A stretch of DNA of 38,891 bases, taken from NCBI RefSeq assembly GCF_000621505.1, contig NZ_JHYD01000052.1:1-38891 (forward strand), given 5' to 3'. Position 1 is the stretch's first letter, and each line of letters opens with the position of its first letter. The notes beneath the pieces are model-generated. The model had not been told where the DNA came from. It searched no databases and saw only the letters and a list, made by a program, of their open reading frames with translations. Both the position numbers and the translations under genes were made by a program. The stretch comes from Ruminiclostridium cellobioparum DSM 1351 = ATCC 15832. GTDB lineage: Bacteria; Bacillota; Clostridia; Acetivibrionales; DSM-1351. Positions 26,607-34,927 of the stretch are shown here, piece after piece.

Positions 26607-26726
26607 GAGAGCAGATTGTTGGATAAACTCCGTCTTATACGGCTTGAAAGCGGAATTGCAGGAGCTATCGCATATTTCAAACCTTAAAAACCAGCCGGAA
26701 GTTAGCTTTCGGCGGAACGGCGGAAA

Positions 26727-27701
26727 ATGTACACATTAAAACGGATTTTCAATCCCGAGATATTTCAGGGAAAATATAAAAGAAACAATTATTTTGAGGG
26801 CTGGTACTATAAAATAATAGATAAAAGCTCGGAGAATATTTTGGCAATAATACCCGGTGTTGCAGTATCAAGGCACAGTGAGCATTCCTTTATTCAATTT
26901 ATAGATGCAAAAACCGGGTTTACCCGCTATTTGACATTTCCAAAACAAGCCTTCACCTATTCGGAAAAAGAACTGAATGTGGAAATAGAGGGCAATCATT
27001 TTAATAAGCAGCAAATGAGTCTGAATTTGAAAGACAATGATTTCAGTATTTCCGGTGATATAGAATTCAATGATATAGTATCATTTCCCAAAACACTGCT
27101 GAATCCCGGAATAATGGGGCCTTATTCCTTTGTGCCCTTTATGGAATGCCACCATGGAATAATAAACATACACAGCGGGCTTAGGGGAGGGCTGCTTTTT
27201 AACGGTCAATCAATTGATTTTACCGGCGGATACGGTTATGTTGAAAAGGACTGGGGAAAATCCTTCCCTCATTCCTGGATATGGCTGCAGTCCAATAATT
27301 TCTGTCATAGGGATACTTCTCTGATGTTCTCAATAGCATCAATTCCATGGTTCCGTCATGAATTTGACGGGCTGATCGCATTTTTAAGAATTAACGGCAG
27401 CTTTCTGAGATTTGCAACCTATACAGGAGCAAAAATCAAAGAGTTAACAGTCAATGACGGCATATTAAGAGTATCAATCGAGGATTCTGAACATATTCTG
27501 AAATTAGAGGCGTCATACGGTAAGGGAGGAATTCTCAAAGCTCCGAAAAAAGGCATCATGGAGGTTGAGATAACCGAATCCATTACCTCAACCGTGAAGG
27601 TTGAACTGGCTGAAAAGCCGGGACGGCTGATATTCAGAGATGTGGGAGAAAATACCGGCCTTGAGCTGGCCGGAAATTATAGAAAATTTGCAACTGATTA
27701 A
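26727..27701 (+). CDS. Tocopherol cyclase-like family protein
   Basis: 324 residues with the conserved blocks of the tocopherol-cyclase-like family: NYFEGWYYKIID (21-32), FIQFIDAKTGF, GPYSFVPFMECHHGIINIHSGLRG, GYGYVEKDWGKSFPHSWIWLQSNNF. It has no signal peptide or membrane helix and is rich in predicted beta strand. Plant members cyclise tocopherol precursors; in anaerobic bacteria that product is not expected, and the role of these homologues is unknown, perhaps binding or modifying a hydrophobic molecule. The ribosome site is weak. The 120 bp before it hold only a short open frame (ending LESGIAGAIAYFKP) that may be leftover sequence. Confidence 0.78.
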   Translation: MYTLKRIFNPEIFQGKYKRNNYFEGWYYKIIDKSSENILAIIPGVAVSRHSEHSFIQFIDAKTGFTRYLTFPKQAFTYSEKELNVEIEGNHFNKQQMSLNLKDNDFSISGDIEFNDIVSFPKTLLNPGIMGPYSFVPFMECHHGIINIHSGLRGGLLFNGQSIDFTGGYGYVEKDWGKSFPHSWIWLQSNNFCHRDTSLMFSIASIPWFRHEFDGLIAFLRINGSFLRFATYTGAKIKELTVNDGILRVSIEDSEHILKLEASYGKGGILKAPKKGIMEVEITESITSTVKVELAEKPGRLIFRDVGENTGLELAGNYRKFATD

Positions 27702-27769
27702 TTCTCATATCTTTTGAAATAGGGTATACTATTTAGGTGAATCATCACTATATTAAATTGGGGGTAGCT

Positions 27770-28354
27770 ATGGCTAAATTGTATTTCAGATATGGAGCCA
27801 TGAACAGTTCAAAAACAGCAAATGCACTCATGGTTAAATATAATTATGAGGAGAGAGGTCAAAAGGTTCTTCTGATGAAGCCTTCGGTAGACAACCGTGA
27901 TAGGGGCTGTATTATTAAATCCCGTGCGGGTTTGACCGAGGAGTGCCTGCTGATACATAAGGACAGCGATGTATACCGGATGGTACATAGCTATATAAAT
28001 AAAAATTCTGAAATTAACTGTGTTATCGTTGATGAGGCACAATTTCTTACCAAGCAGCAGGTCTATCATTTAACAAGGCTTGTGGACCACGATAAAATAC
28101 CTGTGATTTGCTATGGACTCAGAGCCGATTTCCGGGGCGAGCTTTTTGAGGGCAGCCAGTACCTGCTGGCCTGGGCAGACACCATAGAGGAAATAAAGAC
28201 CATATGCTGGTGCGGTAAAAAGGCAATAATGAATGCCAGATATCAGGGCGATAAAATAATAAAAGAGGGCGAACAGGTTGAAGTGGGCGGAAACGACAGG
28301 TATATCAGCCTTTGTCGTTCTCATTGGCATGACGGAGTGCTGTCCGGCAAATAA
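27770..28354 (+). CDS. tdk: Thymidine kinase (type II)
   Basis: 194 residues. It phosphorylates thymidine to dTMP with ATP in pyrimidine salvage. It has the P-loop GAMNSSKT (8-15), catalytic Glu in VDEAQF (about 85-90), the zinc ribbon with TICWCGKKA and the paired Cys/His in SLCRSHW, and the substrate lasso between them. The ATG at 27770 with TGGGGG upstream is preferred to the GTG at 27737, which would add 11 residues before the family start. It is near but not obviously cotranscribed with the tocopherol-cyclase-like gene. Confidence 0.95.
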   Translation: MAKLYFRYGAMNSSKTANALMVKYNYEERGQKVLLMKPSVDNRDRGCIIKSRAGLTEECLLIHKDSDVYRMVHSYINKNSEINCVIVDEAQFLTKQQVYHLTRLVDHDKIPVICYGLRADFRGELFEGSQYLLAWADTIEEIKTICWCGKKAIMNARYQGDKIIKEGEQVEVGGNDRYISLCRSHWHDGVLSGK

Positions 28355-28385
28355 TCATTCAGATAAAAAAATGCTCTCCCGGTGT

Positions 28386-28414
28386 AACACTTTATTTAGG
28401 GTTAACATAAATTA
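28386..28414 (+). promoter_or_regulatory. Possible sigma-K promoter of the Gly/Asn-rich protein gene
   Basis: CATAAATTA (28406-28414) fits the sigma-K -10 CATANNNTA exactly, with AACA at 28386-28389 at the expected -35 distance (16 bp). The -35 consensus is only a few bases, so this is suggestive only. Confidence 0.4.
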
Positions 28415-28454
28415 TTATTAAGACGTAGTACTATAAAGAAAGGAGCTTAATAAT

Positions 28455-28847
28455 ATGGGAGACGGTAACTTTGGTTGTAACGATAATCTTTGCCACCTGC
28501 TGTCAAAATATATCGGCGAAACTGTAACAATTTTTACAAAGAGCGGAGGTCAGTCCGGCTGCGGTTTTACTGGAGTAATATTAGGTGTAAATGAATGTTT
28601 CGTTAGACTGATTACAAGAATTGGCCCTGCACCGGGATGTTCTCTGGGTAATTCCTGCGGAAGCAGTGATATGGGCGACAATAATAACTACGGCGGATAC
28701 GGAAATAATAACATGGGTTACGGCTGCAACTTCAACCAGAATTATGGCGGTTATGGCGGCGGTAACGGTGTTCCGGTCTACAACGTCGGATCAGTAACAG
28801 ATATTCCATTAAACAGTATAGCTTCATTTGTTCATAATGCAGTATAA
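28455..28847 (+). CDS. Gly/Asn-rich small protein, possible spore-surface protein
   Basis: 130 residues. The first ~60 look like a small beta-barrel-type domain (LLSKYIGETVTIFTKSGG, GFTGVILGVNECFVRLIT) with several Cys. Residues about 68-105 are a low-complexity stretch of Gly, Asn and Tyr (NNYGGYGNNNMGYG, GGYGGGNG), and the C terminus is a conserved-looking VPVYNVGSVTDIPLNSIASFVHNA. Low-complexity Gly/Tyr/Cys content is common in spore coat proteins, and a sigma-K-like promoter lies upstream. No signal peptide is present, as for coat proteins made in the mother cell. AAGGAG precedes the ATG. I do not recognise a named family. Confidence 0.7.
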   Translation: MGDGNFGCNDNLCHLLSKYIGETVTIFTKSGGQSGCGFTGVILGVNECFVRLITRIGPAPGCSLGNSCGSSDMGDNNNYGGYGNNNMGYGCNFNQNYGGYGGGNGVPVYNVGSVTDIPLNSIASFVHNAV

Positions 28848-28866
28848 TGAAATACCTCAATAAAGG

Positions 28867-28895
28867 TGATAGGAGCCAATCCTATCATTTTTTTT
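28867..28895 (+). terminator. Terminator before the thiamine region
   Basis: TGATAGGA (28867-28874) pairs with TCCTATCA (28880-28887), 5-base loop, followed by eight T. Confidence 0.9.
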
Positions 28896-28933
28896 ATTAA
28901 ATGAAGTTTTGGTGCCGGAATATTTCAATAGTC

Positions 28934-28962
28934 TTTACATATAATCAGTAATGTGTTAAAAT
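28934..28962 (+). promoter_or_regulatory. Promoter of the thiamine operon
   Basis: TTTACA (28934-28939), 17 bp, TAAAAT (28957-28962). The expected start point, about 28969, falls directly before the first TPP riboswitch, as expected for its leader. Confidence 0.75.
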
Positions 28963-28971
28963 TCAATCAAC

Positions 28972-29069
28972 AAGTTGCGGGGGGACCGGAGGAATGCAAT
29001 TCCCATGGTTGAGAAGGTAAAACCTGACCCTTAGAACCTGTCGGTTAACACCGTCGAAGGGAAGCAGAA
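28972..29069 (+). ncRNA. TPP riboswitch 1 (THI element)
   Basis: The core shows GGTTGAGAAGG, ACCTGACCCTTAGAACCTG, CGGTTAACACCG and the final GAAGGGAAGCAG, the conserved elements of the thiamine-pyrophosphate aptamer. The variable P3 arm is short (GGAAT/ATTCC). Binding of TPP should favour the terminator at 29096-29129. Confidence 0.95.
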
Positions 29070-29095
29070 ATCAAATTTTAAATCTATTTTTGATT

Positions 29096-29129
29096 AAAGC
29101 GTTTACCCTTACCGGTTAAACGTTTTTTT
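29096..29129 (+). terminator. Expression-platform terminator of riboswitch 1
   Basis: CGTTTACC (29100-29107) pairs with GGTTAAACG (29114-29122) with one bulge, followed by seven T. An alternative pairing AATCAAA/TTTGATT just upstream could belong to the antitermination switch. Confidence 0.8.
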
Positions 29130-29163
29130 ATTGCCTGCAATAACAATATTAAAATTGAATAGA

Positions 29164-29271
29164 TATTTGTGGGGGGACCACTTAAACAAATTTATTTATT
29201 TGTTATGGTTGAGAAGGTAAAACCTGACCCTTGGAACCTGTCGGTTAACACCGTTGTAGGGAAGCAAATCA
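29164..29271 (+). ncRNA. TPP riboswitch 2 (tandem copy)
   Basis: A second complete TPP aptamer. From ATGGTTGAGAAGG to GGGAAGCA it differs from copy 1 at only about three positions, while its P3 arm (AACAAA/TTTGTT) and P1 flanks differ. The near identity of the cores suggests a duplication or conversion. Outer pairing ATTTG/CAAAT closes P1. Confidence 0.95.
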
Positions 29272-29296
29272 CGGATGTATGATTGTTATACGTGCT

Positions 29297-29320
29297 TGCC
29301 TGTTTCGGCAGGCATTTTTT
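29297..29320 (+). terminator. Expression-platform terminator of riboswitch 2
   Basis: TGCCTG (29297-29302) pairs with CAGGCA (29309-29314), followed by TTTTTT. It lies about 75 bp before thiD. Confidence 0.82.
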
Positions 29321-29395
29321 ATTTTCGCAGACATAAAAAACTATTAATTTATGCGTGCCGGAATTTCCATGGCACAATTATAGAGGAGGAGTTGA

Positions 29396-30211
29396 ATGAA
29401 AAAGGTTTTAACTATTGCAGGCTCTGACTGCAGTGGAGGCGCCGGAATACAGGCTGATTTAAAGACTTTTTCGGCACATGGGGTATACGGCATGAGTGTA
29501 ATTGTTTCTGTTGTGGCTGAAAACACGTGCCGGGTAATTGATGTTCAGGATATGAGGCCTGATATCATTGAAAAACAAATAGATGCGGTATTTGAGGACA
29601 TAGATGTGGATGCGGTCAAGGTGGGAATGCTTTCAGGCCGGGAGTGCATGCAGGCCGTATGCGGGAAACTAAAGGAGTATATGCCTTCAAATATTGTCAT
29701 TGACCCTGTCATGCTGGCTAAAGGAGGCCATGCACTCATGCAGGAGAATGCTCTGGATTTTTTTATTAAGGAACTGATTCCCCTGGCGTACATACTGACT
29801 CCCAATATTCCTGAAGCCGAGGCCATCACAGGCTCAAAAATCCTATCCGGGACCGATGTAAAAAAAGCGGCCGAAAGCATACACCGGATGGGAGCCCAAA
29901 GGGTTCTGATAAAGGGCGGGCATAGGGCTGGCGACGCATCAGATGTGCTGTTTGACGGAAAAGAGTTTTATTTTTTCAATTCCAGAAGGATTGATACAAA
30001 GAATACTCATGGAACGGGCTGTACGCTTTCCTCGGCCATAGCATCCAATCTTGCACTTGGCATGGATTGTGCCGGGGCCGTTGAAAAGGCGAAGGAATAT
30101 GTGACCATGGCTATTGAGCATTCACTTGAAATCGGAAAGGGGCATGGCCCCACAAATCATTTTTACAGGCTTTACAGGGAAGGGCACAGCGAAAAAACTA
30201 TTGTTCAATGA
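29396..30211 (+). CDS. thiD: Hydroxymethylpyrimidine (phosphate) kinase
   Basis: 271 residues. It phosphorylates HMP and HMP-P to HMP-PP for thiamine synthesis. It belongs to the ribokinase-like family: AGSDCSGGAGIQADLKTF (7-24), VIDPVMLAKGGHAL, LTPNIPEAEAITG, KGGHRAG and the anion-hole GTGCTLSSAIA near the C terminus. GAGGAGG lies 6 bp before the ATG. First gene of the thiamine operon, directly downstream of the two TPP riboswitches, so it is expected to be off when TPP is plentiful. thiC starts 48 bp after the stop. Confidence 0.95.
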   Translation: MKKVLTIAGSDCSGGAGIQADLKTFSAHGVYGMSVIVSVVAENTCRVIDVQDMRPDIIEKQIDAVFEDIDVDAVKVGMLSGRECMQAVCGKLKEYMPSNIVIDPVMLAKGGHALMQENALDFFIKELIPLAYILTPNIPEAEAITGSKILSGTDVKKAAESIHRMGAQRVLIKGGHRAGDASDVLFDGKEFYFFNSRRIDTKNTHGTGCTLSSAIASNLALGMDCAGAVEKAKEYVTMAIEHSLEIGKGHGPTNHFYRLYREGHSEKTIVQ

Positions 30212-30259
30212 CGGGTACTGCCGGTATAATACCGGGTACCTGCGGAAAAGGAGATTTTT

Positions 30260-31570
30260 ATGACATACAAAACTCAGATGGAAGCAGCAAGAAAAGGAAT
30301 TATAACAGAGGAAATGTCGGTGGTTGCCCAAAAGGAATTTATGGAGGCCGAAAGGCTCAGGGAAGCGGTTGCCTGCGGGAAAATTGCCATCCCTGCAAAT
30401 ATCAACCACAGGTCCTTAAGTCCCGAAGGTATAGGAGAAGGACTCAAGACAAAGATAAATGTCAATCTGGGTATTTCAGGAGACTGCGCCGATTATACAA
30501 AGGAAATGGAAAAGGTGGATATGGCTGTTAAATTCGGTGTTGAGGCCATAATGGATTTAAGCAACTACGGAAAGACCAACACCTTCAGAAAACAATTGAT
30601 TGAGCGTTCACCGGCCATGATAGGAACTGTTCCCATGTACGATGCTATCGGATACCTTGAAAAGGATCTGATGGAAATCAAAGCAAAGGATTTCTTTAAA
30701 GTGGTGGAAGCACATGCAAAGGAAGGCGTCGACTTTATGACTATCCACGCCGGAATAAACAAGAGGGCGGTGGAATGCTTCAAACGTTCCAAACGTCTGA
30801 CAAACATCGTTTCACGGGGAGGCTCACTGCTCTTCGCCTGGATGGAGATGACCGGGAATGAGAATCCCTTTTATGAGTACTATGATGAATTTCTGGAAAT
30901 TCTCAGGGAATACGATGTCACCATCAGCCTTGGTGATGCCCTGAGGCCCGGAAGTATACATGACAGCTCGGATGCAGGACAGCTGAGTGAACTTATAGAG
31001 CTTGGAGACCTTACAATGCGGGCCTGGGAAAAGGATGTGCAGGTGATGGTGGAAGGCCCCGGCCACATGGCCATGAATGAAATAGCTGCCAATATGACAA
31101 TACAGAAAAGACTGTGCCACGGGGCACCCTTCTATGTGCTGGGGCCTCTCGTGACAGATATTGCGCCGGGCTATGACCACATCACCTCGGCTATCGGCGG
31201 CGCCATAGCGGCAGCCAGCGGCGCAGACTTCCTGTGTTATGTGACACCTGCGGAGCATCTGCGCCTGCCCGACCTGGAGGATGTAAAAGAAGGTATAGTG
31301 GCCTCAAGGATAGCAGCCCACGCCGCCGACATTGCGAAAGGCATCCCCCACGCCCGTGAGCTGGACAACAAAATGAGCGATGCCCGCCGCAGGATAGACT
31401 GGGAAGAAATGTTCTCATATGCCATAGATGGCGAGAAGGCAAGAAGATATTTTGAAAGTGCACCGCCGGCAGATAAACATTCCTGTTCCATGTGCGGAAA
31501 AATGTGTGCCATGAGAACCACCAACAAAATTCTGGCCGGTGAGGCTGTAGAATTCTGTTCTGAAAAGTAA
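30260..31570 (+). CDS. thiC: Phosphomethylpyrimidine synthase
   Basis: 436 residues, the short form without the extra N-terminal region of the E. coli enzyme. A radical-SAM enzyme that rearranges aminoimidazole ribotide to HMP-P. Visible: [87 protein letters not shown] and the C-terminal Fe-S motif with C409, C412 and C416. The spacing is CX2CX3C, one residue shorter in the second gap than the CX2CX4C of E. coli ThiC. The benzimidazole-forming paralogue BzaF is an alternative, but the thiamine operon context supports ThiC. A good ribosome site (AAGGAG) precedes the ATG. Confidence 0.93.
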   Translation: MTYKTQMEAARKGIITEEMSVVAQKEFMEAERLREAVACGKIAIPANINHRSLSPEGIGEGLKTKINVNLGISGDCADYTKEMEKVDMAVKFGVEAIMDLSNYGKTNTFRKQLIERSPAMIGTVPMYDAIGYLEKDLMEIKAKDFFKVVEAHAKEGVDFMTIHAGINKRAVECFKRSKRLTNIVSRGGSLLFAWMEMTGNENPFYEYYDEFLEILREYDVTISLGDALRPGSIHDSSDAGQLSELIELGDLTMRAWEKDVQVMVEGPGHMAMNEIAANMTIQKRLCHGAPFYVLGPLVTDIAPGYDHITSAIGGAIAAASGADFLCYVTPAEHLRLPDLEDVKEGIVASRIAAHAADIAKGIPHARELDNKMSDARRRIDWEEMFSYAIDGEKARRYFESAPPADKHSCSMCGKMCAMRTTNKILAGEAVEFCSEK

Positions 31571-31630
31571 ACGAAATTTATGACAGACATAACTGAACTT
31601 TATAAAATATAATTTCAAAGGGGTACAAAC

Positions 31631-32464
31631 ATGAGCGATATTATTAAAGCAGCGGCTGAACTGCTGGGTCAGCTGAGAAGCAATAAACCTCTGATACATA
31701 ACATAACGAATTATGTTACGGTCAACGACTGTGCCAATGCTGTTCTGGCAATCGGTGCATCTCCCATAATGGCTGATGACATAGGCGAAGCTGCAGATAT
31801 CACAGCTATTTCCTCGGCATTGGTAATCAATATCGGGACTCTTAACCACAGGACGGTGGAAGCCATGCTGGCAGCCGGCAAAAAGGCCAATGAGCTGGGG
31901 ATACCTGTGGTATTCGATCCTGTGGGGGTCGGTGCTTCCAGGCTGAGAAATGAAACCACCCGGACTATCCTCTCGGAAATAAAAGTGAGCGTGGTCAGGG
32001 GCAATATGTCGGAAATTTCCTTTATAGCCGGACTGAATGCCAACACAAAAGGAGTGGATGCGGCAGAAGAGGATATTGCTTCGGGCGATGCCGCGCAGGC
32101 AGCCGTTGCACTTGCAGTGGCTGAAAAGCTGGGAGGTGTTGCGGCAATCACAGGAGCGACCGATATCATTACAGATGGAAAAAGGATTGCCGCTGTTTCC
32201 AACGGCCATAAGATGTTGTCGGACGTAACAGGAACTGGCTGTATGACCACGGCTCTGGTGGGCTCCTTCTGCGGAGCGGGCAGGGATGCTTTTGTGGCGG
32301 CAGTTGCCGGAATTGCGGCAATGGGCATAGCAGGAGAAATAGCCTGTGAAAATGCGGGAAGTAAGGGAACAGGCAGCTTTCATATGGCAATAATAGATGC
32401 CATAAGCAGGCTTGATGAAAAAATATTATCTGAAAGGGCCAGAATAAATGAAACCTACTGTTGA
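31631..32464 (+). CDS. thiM: Hydroxyethylthiazole kinase
   Basis: 277 residues. It phosphorylates the thiazole alcohol to HET-P, a salvage step. Family motifs are [28 protein letters not shown] (21-48), [20 protein letters not shown], and [13 protein letters not shown] near the active site. GGGG precedes the ATG by 8 bp. Its end overlaps the start of thiE by 17 bp, which implies coupled translation. Confidence 0.95.
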   Translation: MSDIIKAAAELLGQLRSNKPLIHNITNYVTVNDCANAVLAIGASPIMADDIGEAADITAISSALVINIGTLNHRTVEAMLAAGKKANELGIPVVFDPVGVGASRLRNETTRTILSEIKVSVVRGNMSEISFIAGLNANTKGVDAAEEDIASGDAAQAAVALAVAEKLGGVAAITGATDIITDGKRIAAVSNGHKMLSDVTGTGCMTTALVGSFCGAGRDAFVAAVAGIAAMGIAGEIACENAGSKGTGSFHMAIIDAISRLDEKILSERARINETYC

Positions 32465-33083
32465 TTATACCTTATACCTGGTCACAGACCGCGGCCTTAT
32501 GAGTACCGCAACACTTGAAGAGGCAGTCGAAAAGGCCATCTGCGGAGGTTGTACCATGGTACAGCTCCGCGAAAAAAACGCTTCATCACTGGAATTTTAT
32601 GAAAATGCACTAAAAGTCAAAGCCGTAACCGATAAATATAATGTCCCGCTTATAGTAAACGACAGGCTGGATATTGCTCTTGCAATAGATGCTGCCGGTG
32701 TTCATGTGGGTCAAAGTGATCTGCCTGCCGGGGTTGTAAGAAAAATAACAGGCGGGAAGAAAATTCTGGGTGTCTCAGCAAATTCTGTTGAGTCTGCCCT
32801 TAAGGCGCAGCAGGACGGGGCCGATTACATAGGGGTCGGAGCTCTTTATTCGACAAATACCAAAACCGATGCCGGGGTCATAGCAAGAGAACAGCTGCTG
32901 GAGGTAAGAAGGGCTGTAAGCATTCCTGTTGTGGGAATAGGAGGTATAAACAGGCAGAATGCAGGCGAGCTTGCCACAACGGGAATCGATGGTATTGCCG
33001 TAGTCTCTGCAATTATTTCCCAAGAGGATATTTGCGGTGCTGCCAAAGAACTGCTTGTTATATTTAAAGGCAATTTCCAATAA
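32448..33083 (+). CDS. thiE: Thiamine-phosphate synthase
   Basis: 211 residues, TIM barrel. It joins HMP-PP and HET-P to form thiamine phosphate. Motifs are LYLVTDR (9-15), VQLREKN with the pyrophosphate-binding Arg/Lys, [50 protein letters not shown] and [14 protein letters not shown]. The ATG lies inside the end of thiM (17-bp overlap). Last gene of the operon. With ThiD, ThiC and ThiM the operon covers HMP synthesis, thiazole salvage and coupling, but no thiazole-synthesis genes (thiS, thiG, thiH, thiF) are in the window. Confidence 0.95.
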   Translation: MKPTVDYTLYLVTDRGLMSTATLEEAVEKAICGGCTMVQLREKNASSLEFYENALKVKAVTDKYNVPLIVNDRLDIALAIDAAGVHVGQSDLPAGVVRKITGGKKILGVSANSVESALKAQQDGADYIGVGALYSTNTKTDAGVIAREQLLEVRRAVSIPVVGIGGINRQNAGELATTGIDGIAVVSAIISQEDICGAAKELLVIFKGNFQ

Positions 33084-33090
33084 ACTGGAA

Positions 33091-33144
33091 TTAATTAATG
33101 TGAAATTAACAAGGGGCAAATACCCTTTTAAAACTAATTAATTA
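33091..33144 (+). terminator. Terminator-like structure after thiE
   Basis: An inner AAGGG/CCCTT stem (33111-33115, 33123-33127) is followed by TTTT, inside an outer AT-rich TTAATTAA/TTAATTAA pairing. It is weak. Confidence 0.4.
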
Positions 33145-33153
33145 TTCTATCAT

Positions 33154-33175
33154 TGTACTACTAATGTACTACTAA
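33154..33175 (+). repeat. 11-bp tandem direct repeat before the phosphatase gene
   Basis: TGTACTACTAA occurs twice end to end (33154-33164, 33165-33175), about 20 bp before the ATG. A period of 11 bp, one helical turn, is the spacing used by tandem-binding response regulators of the PhoP type, but the sequence does not match the PhoP box of Bacillus. Confidence 0.6.
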
Positions 33176-33194
33176 TTTTATTGGAGGTGTCTTA

Positions 33195-34730
33195 ATGAAA
33201 AGAAGGATAATTGCTGTTTCGTCAATCATGCTTGTATTTGTATTCATCAGTGTTGCATTGTTAGCCGGTCTGGTTTCTGCCGCCCCATCCCTGTACTCTA
33301 CAAATAATACCTATTCGGGTACAGCACCAAAATATGTTTTCATGTTCATAGGTGATGGAATGAGCACACCGCAGATAAACGCCGCTCAGATGTATTTGGG
33401 AAATATGGACAGCCCTGATACTCCTGCCATTAAAACTCTGGATTTCACAAGGTTTCCGGGTGTAGGCAGCGCGGATACATATGATGCCGAATCATTCATT
33501 CCTGATTCAGCTTCAACAGGTACTGCCCTGGCATCGGGCGTAAAGACTTTCGGGGGAATCATTAACATGGACCCTGCAAAGAAAGTAAGCTATGAGCCTA
33601 TTTCAAAAAAATTGAAGAAAGCCGGCTACAAGGTAGGAATAGTTACGACTGTAACCCTGGACCATGCTACACCGGCGGTTTTCTATGCAAGTGAACCTTC
33701 AAGAGGTAATTACTACAACCTTGCATCACAATTGGTAACAAGCGGCTTTGACTATTTCGGAGGGGGATATTTCCTGGATCCTGACGGAAAGAAAGCCAGC
33801 GTAAAAAATCCGGTAAACATTCTTGAACAGGCAAAGAAAAACGGATACAAGGTCGCCGCTACCAAGGCCGATATTTTGAGTCTTGATAATAAATCGGGAA
33901 AAGTGCTGGCTCTTGACCCGGCAGCGGCTCAGGCTTCAAACGACAGCTATGCAATGCCCTATGAACTTGACCGCAAATCTGATCAGTTAAGTCTTGCTGA
34001 TTTTGTTAAAAAAGGAATTGAAGTGCTGGACAATCCTAACGGTTATTTTATGATGGTTGAAGGCGGAAAGATTGACTGGGCCTGTCATGCAAATGATGCA
34101 GCTGCAGCTATTCATGACACCATAGCTTTAAATGATGCCGTCAAGGAAGCATTGAAGGTTTATGAAAAGCATCCTGACGAAACTCTTATAATTGTTACAG
34201 GAGACCATGAAACAGGAGGAATGAGCATTGGTTTCGCAGGAACCGAGTATTCAACCTTCTTTGAAAAGCTTGAAAAGCAGAGTAAGTCCTATGTAGAATT
34301 TGATAAAATAGTTGCCGAATACAAGGAGAAAACAAAAGCAGCAGATGCAAAGCTGGAGGATCTCCTTCCCCAGATAAAAACTTCATATGGTCTGATTGCT
34401 CCTACAGATCCCGAAGCTAAAAGTTTCCCGGAATTGGTACTCAATGATTTCGAAATGGTTAAGCTGAGAGATGCGTTGAGAAAGTCAATGAGCGCCTCAA
34501 AAGTTACAAGCACCGAAACAGATTATTTGCTGTACGGTACATATGAACCATTGACAGTCACCTGCAACCATATTCTGGACAATAAGGCCGGAATAAGCTT
34601 CGCAACTTATTCCCATTCGGGTCTCGCAGTACCGGTATATGCAATCGGTGCAGGCTATGAGCTTTTCTACGGTGCTTATGATGACACCGACATCAATAAA
34701 AAGCTGGCCGCCATAACTAAAGTCAAATAA
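33195..34730 (+). CDS. Secreted alkaline phosphatase
   Basis: 511 residues. The signal peptide is about 1-30 (IMLVFVFISVALLAGLVSAA). The alkaline phosphatase fold shows FIGDGMS with metal-binding Asp54, the phospho-acceptor serine S105 in PDSASTGTALASG, TTVTLDHATPAVFYA, EGGKIDWACHANDA, GDHETGG (336-342), and a late metal-binding His in YSHSGLAVP. It releases phosphate from organic esters outside the cell. GGAGG precedes the ATG by 7 bp. Phosphate control would be expected, but only the 11-bp tandem repeat is visible. Confidence 0.95.
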   Translation: MKRRIIAVSSIMLVFVFISVALLAGLVSAAPSLYSTNNTYSGTAPKYVFMFIGDGMSTPQINAAQMYLGNMDSPDTPAIKTLDFTRFPGVGSADTYDAESFIPDSASTGTALASGVKTFGGIINMDPAKKVSYEPISKKLKKAGYKVGIVTTVTLDHATPAVFYASEPSRGNYYNLASQLVTSGFDYFGGGYFLDPDGKKASVKNPVNILEQAKKNGYKVAATKADILSLDNKSGKVLALDPAAAQASNDSYAMPYELDRKSDQLSLADFVKKGIEVLDNPNGYFMMVEGGKIDWACHANDAAAAIHDTIALNDAVKEALKVYEKHPDETLIIVTGDHETGGMSIGFAGTEYSTFFEKLEKQSKSYVEFDKIVAEYKEKTKAADAKLEDLLPQIKTSYGLIAPTDPEAKSFPELVLNDFEMVKLRDALRKSMSASKVTSTETDYLLYGTYEPLTVTCNHILDNKAGISFATYSHSGLAVPVYAIGAGYELFYGAYDDTDINKKLAAITKVK

Positions 34731-34805
34731 GCTAAATTACATAAACAAAATCACATAAACTCACATAAATACCCATAGAGCCTGTTACAATTTGATCCGG
34801 CCAAT

Positions 34806-34860
34806 GCTTAAAACCGCTGTGTTATAGCAGAAAACTGCTGTAGCAAAGCGGTTTAAGCTA
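34806..34860 (+). terminator. Large hairpin after the phosphatase gene
   Basis: GCTTAAAACCGCT (from 34806) pairs with AGCGGTTTAAGC (ending about 34859) with one bulged base, enclosing a second stem (TATAGCAG/CTGCTGTA). T-rich sequence follows about 10 bp later, so termination efficiency is uncertain. Confidence 0.55.
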
Positions 34861-34927
34861 TATTAAAATTTTTTATTCAAGAACCGGCCGATTATCATCA
34901 TAACTACTGACAGAAGGGAAGAGATTG

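Noticed and set aside
26607-26726. Short reading frame before the tocopherol-cyclase-like gene
   Set aside because: About 23 codons from a TTG, no ribosome site, no recognised motif; not supported as a gene.
30260-31570. BzaF (5-hydroxybenzimidazole synthase) instead of ThiC
   Set aside because: Its operon partners are thiD, thiM and thiE and it is downstream of TPP riboswitches, which favours ThiC.
31711-32328. 205-codon minus-strand ORF inside thiM
   Set aside because: Antisense of an Ala-rich gene; no ribosome site and no motif.
31415-32383. 322-codon minus-strand ORF across the end of thiC and thiM
   Set aside because: It overlaps two certain genes on the other strand, is rich in Cys/His/Arg as antisense frames usually are, and lacks a start region.
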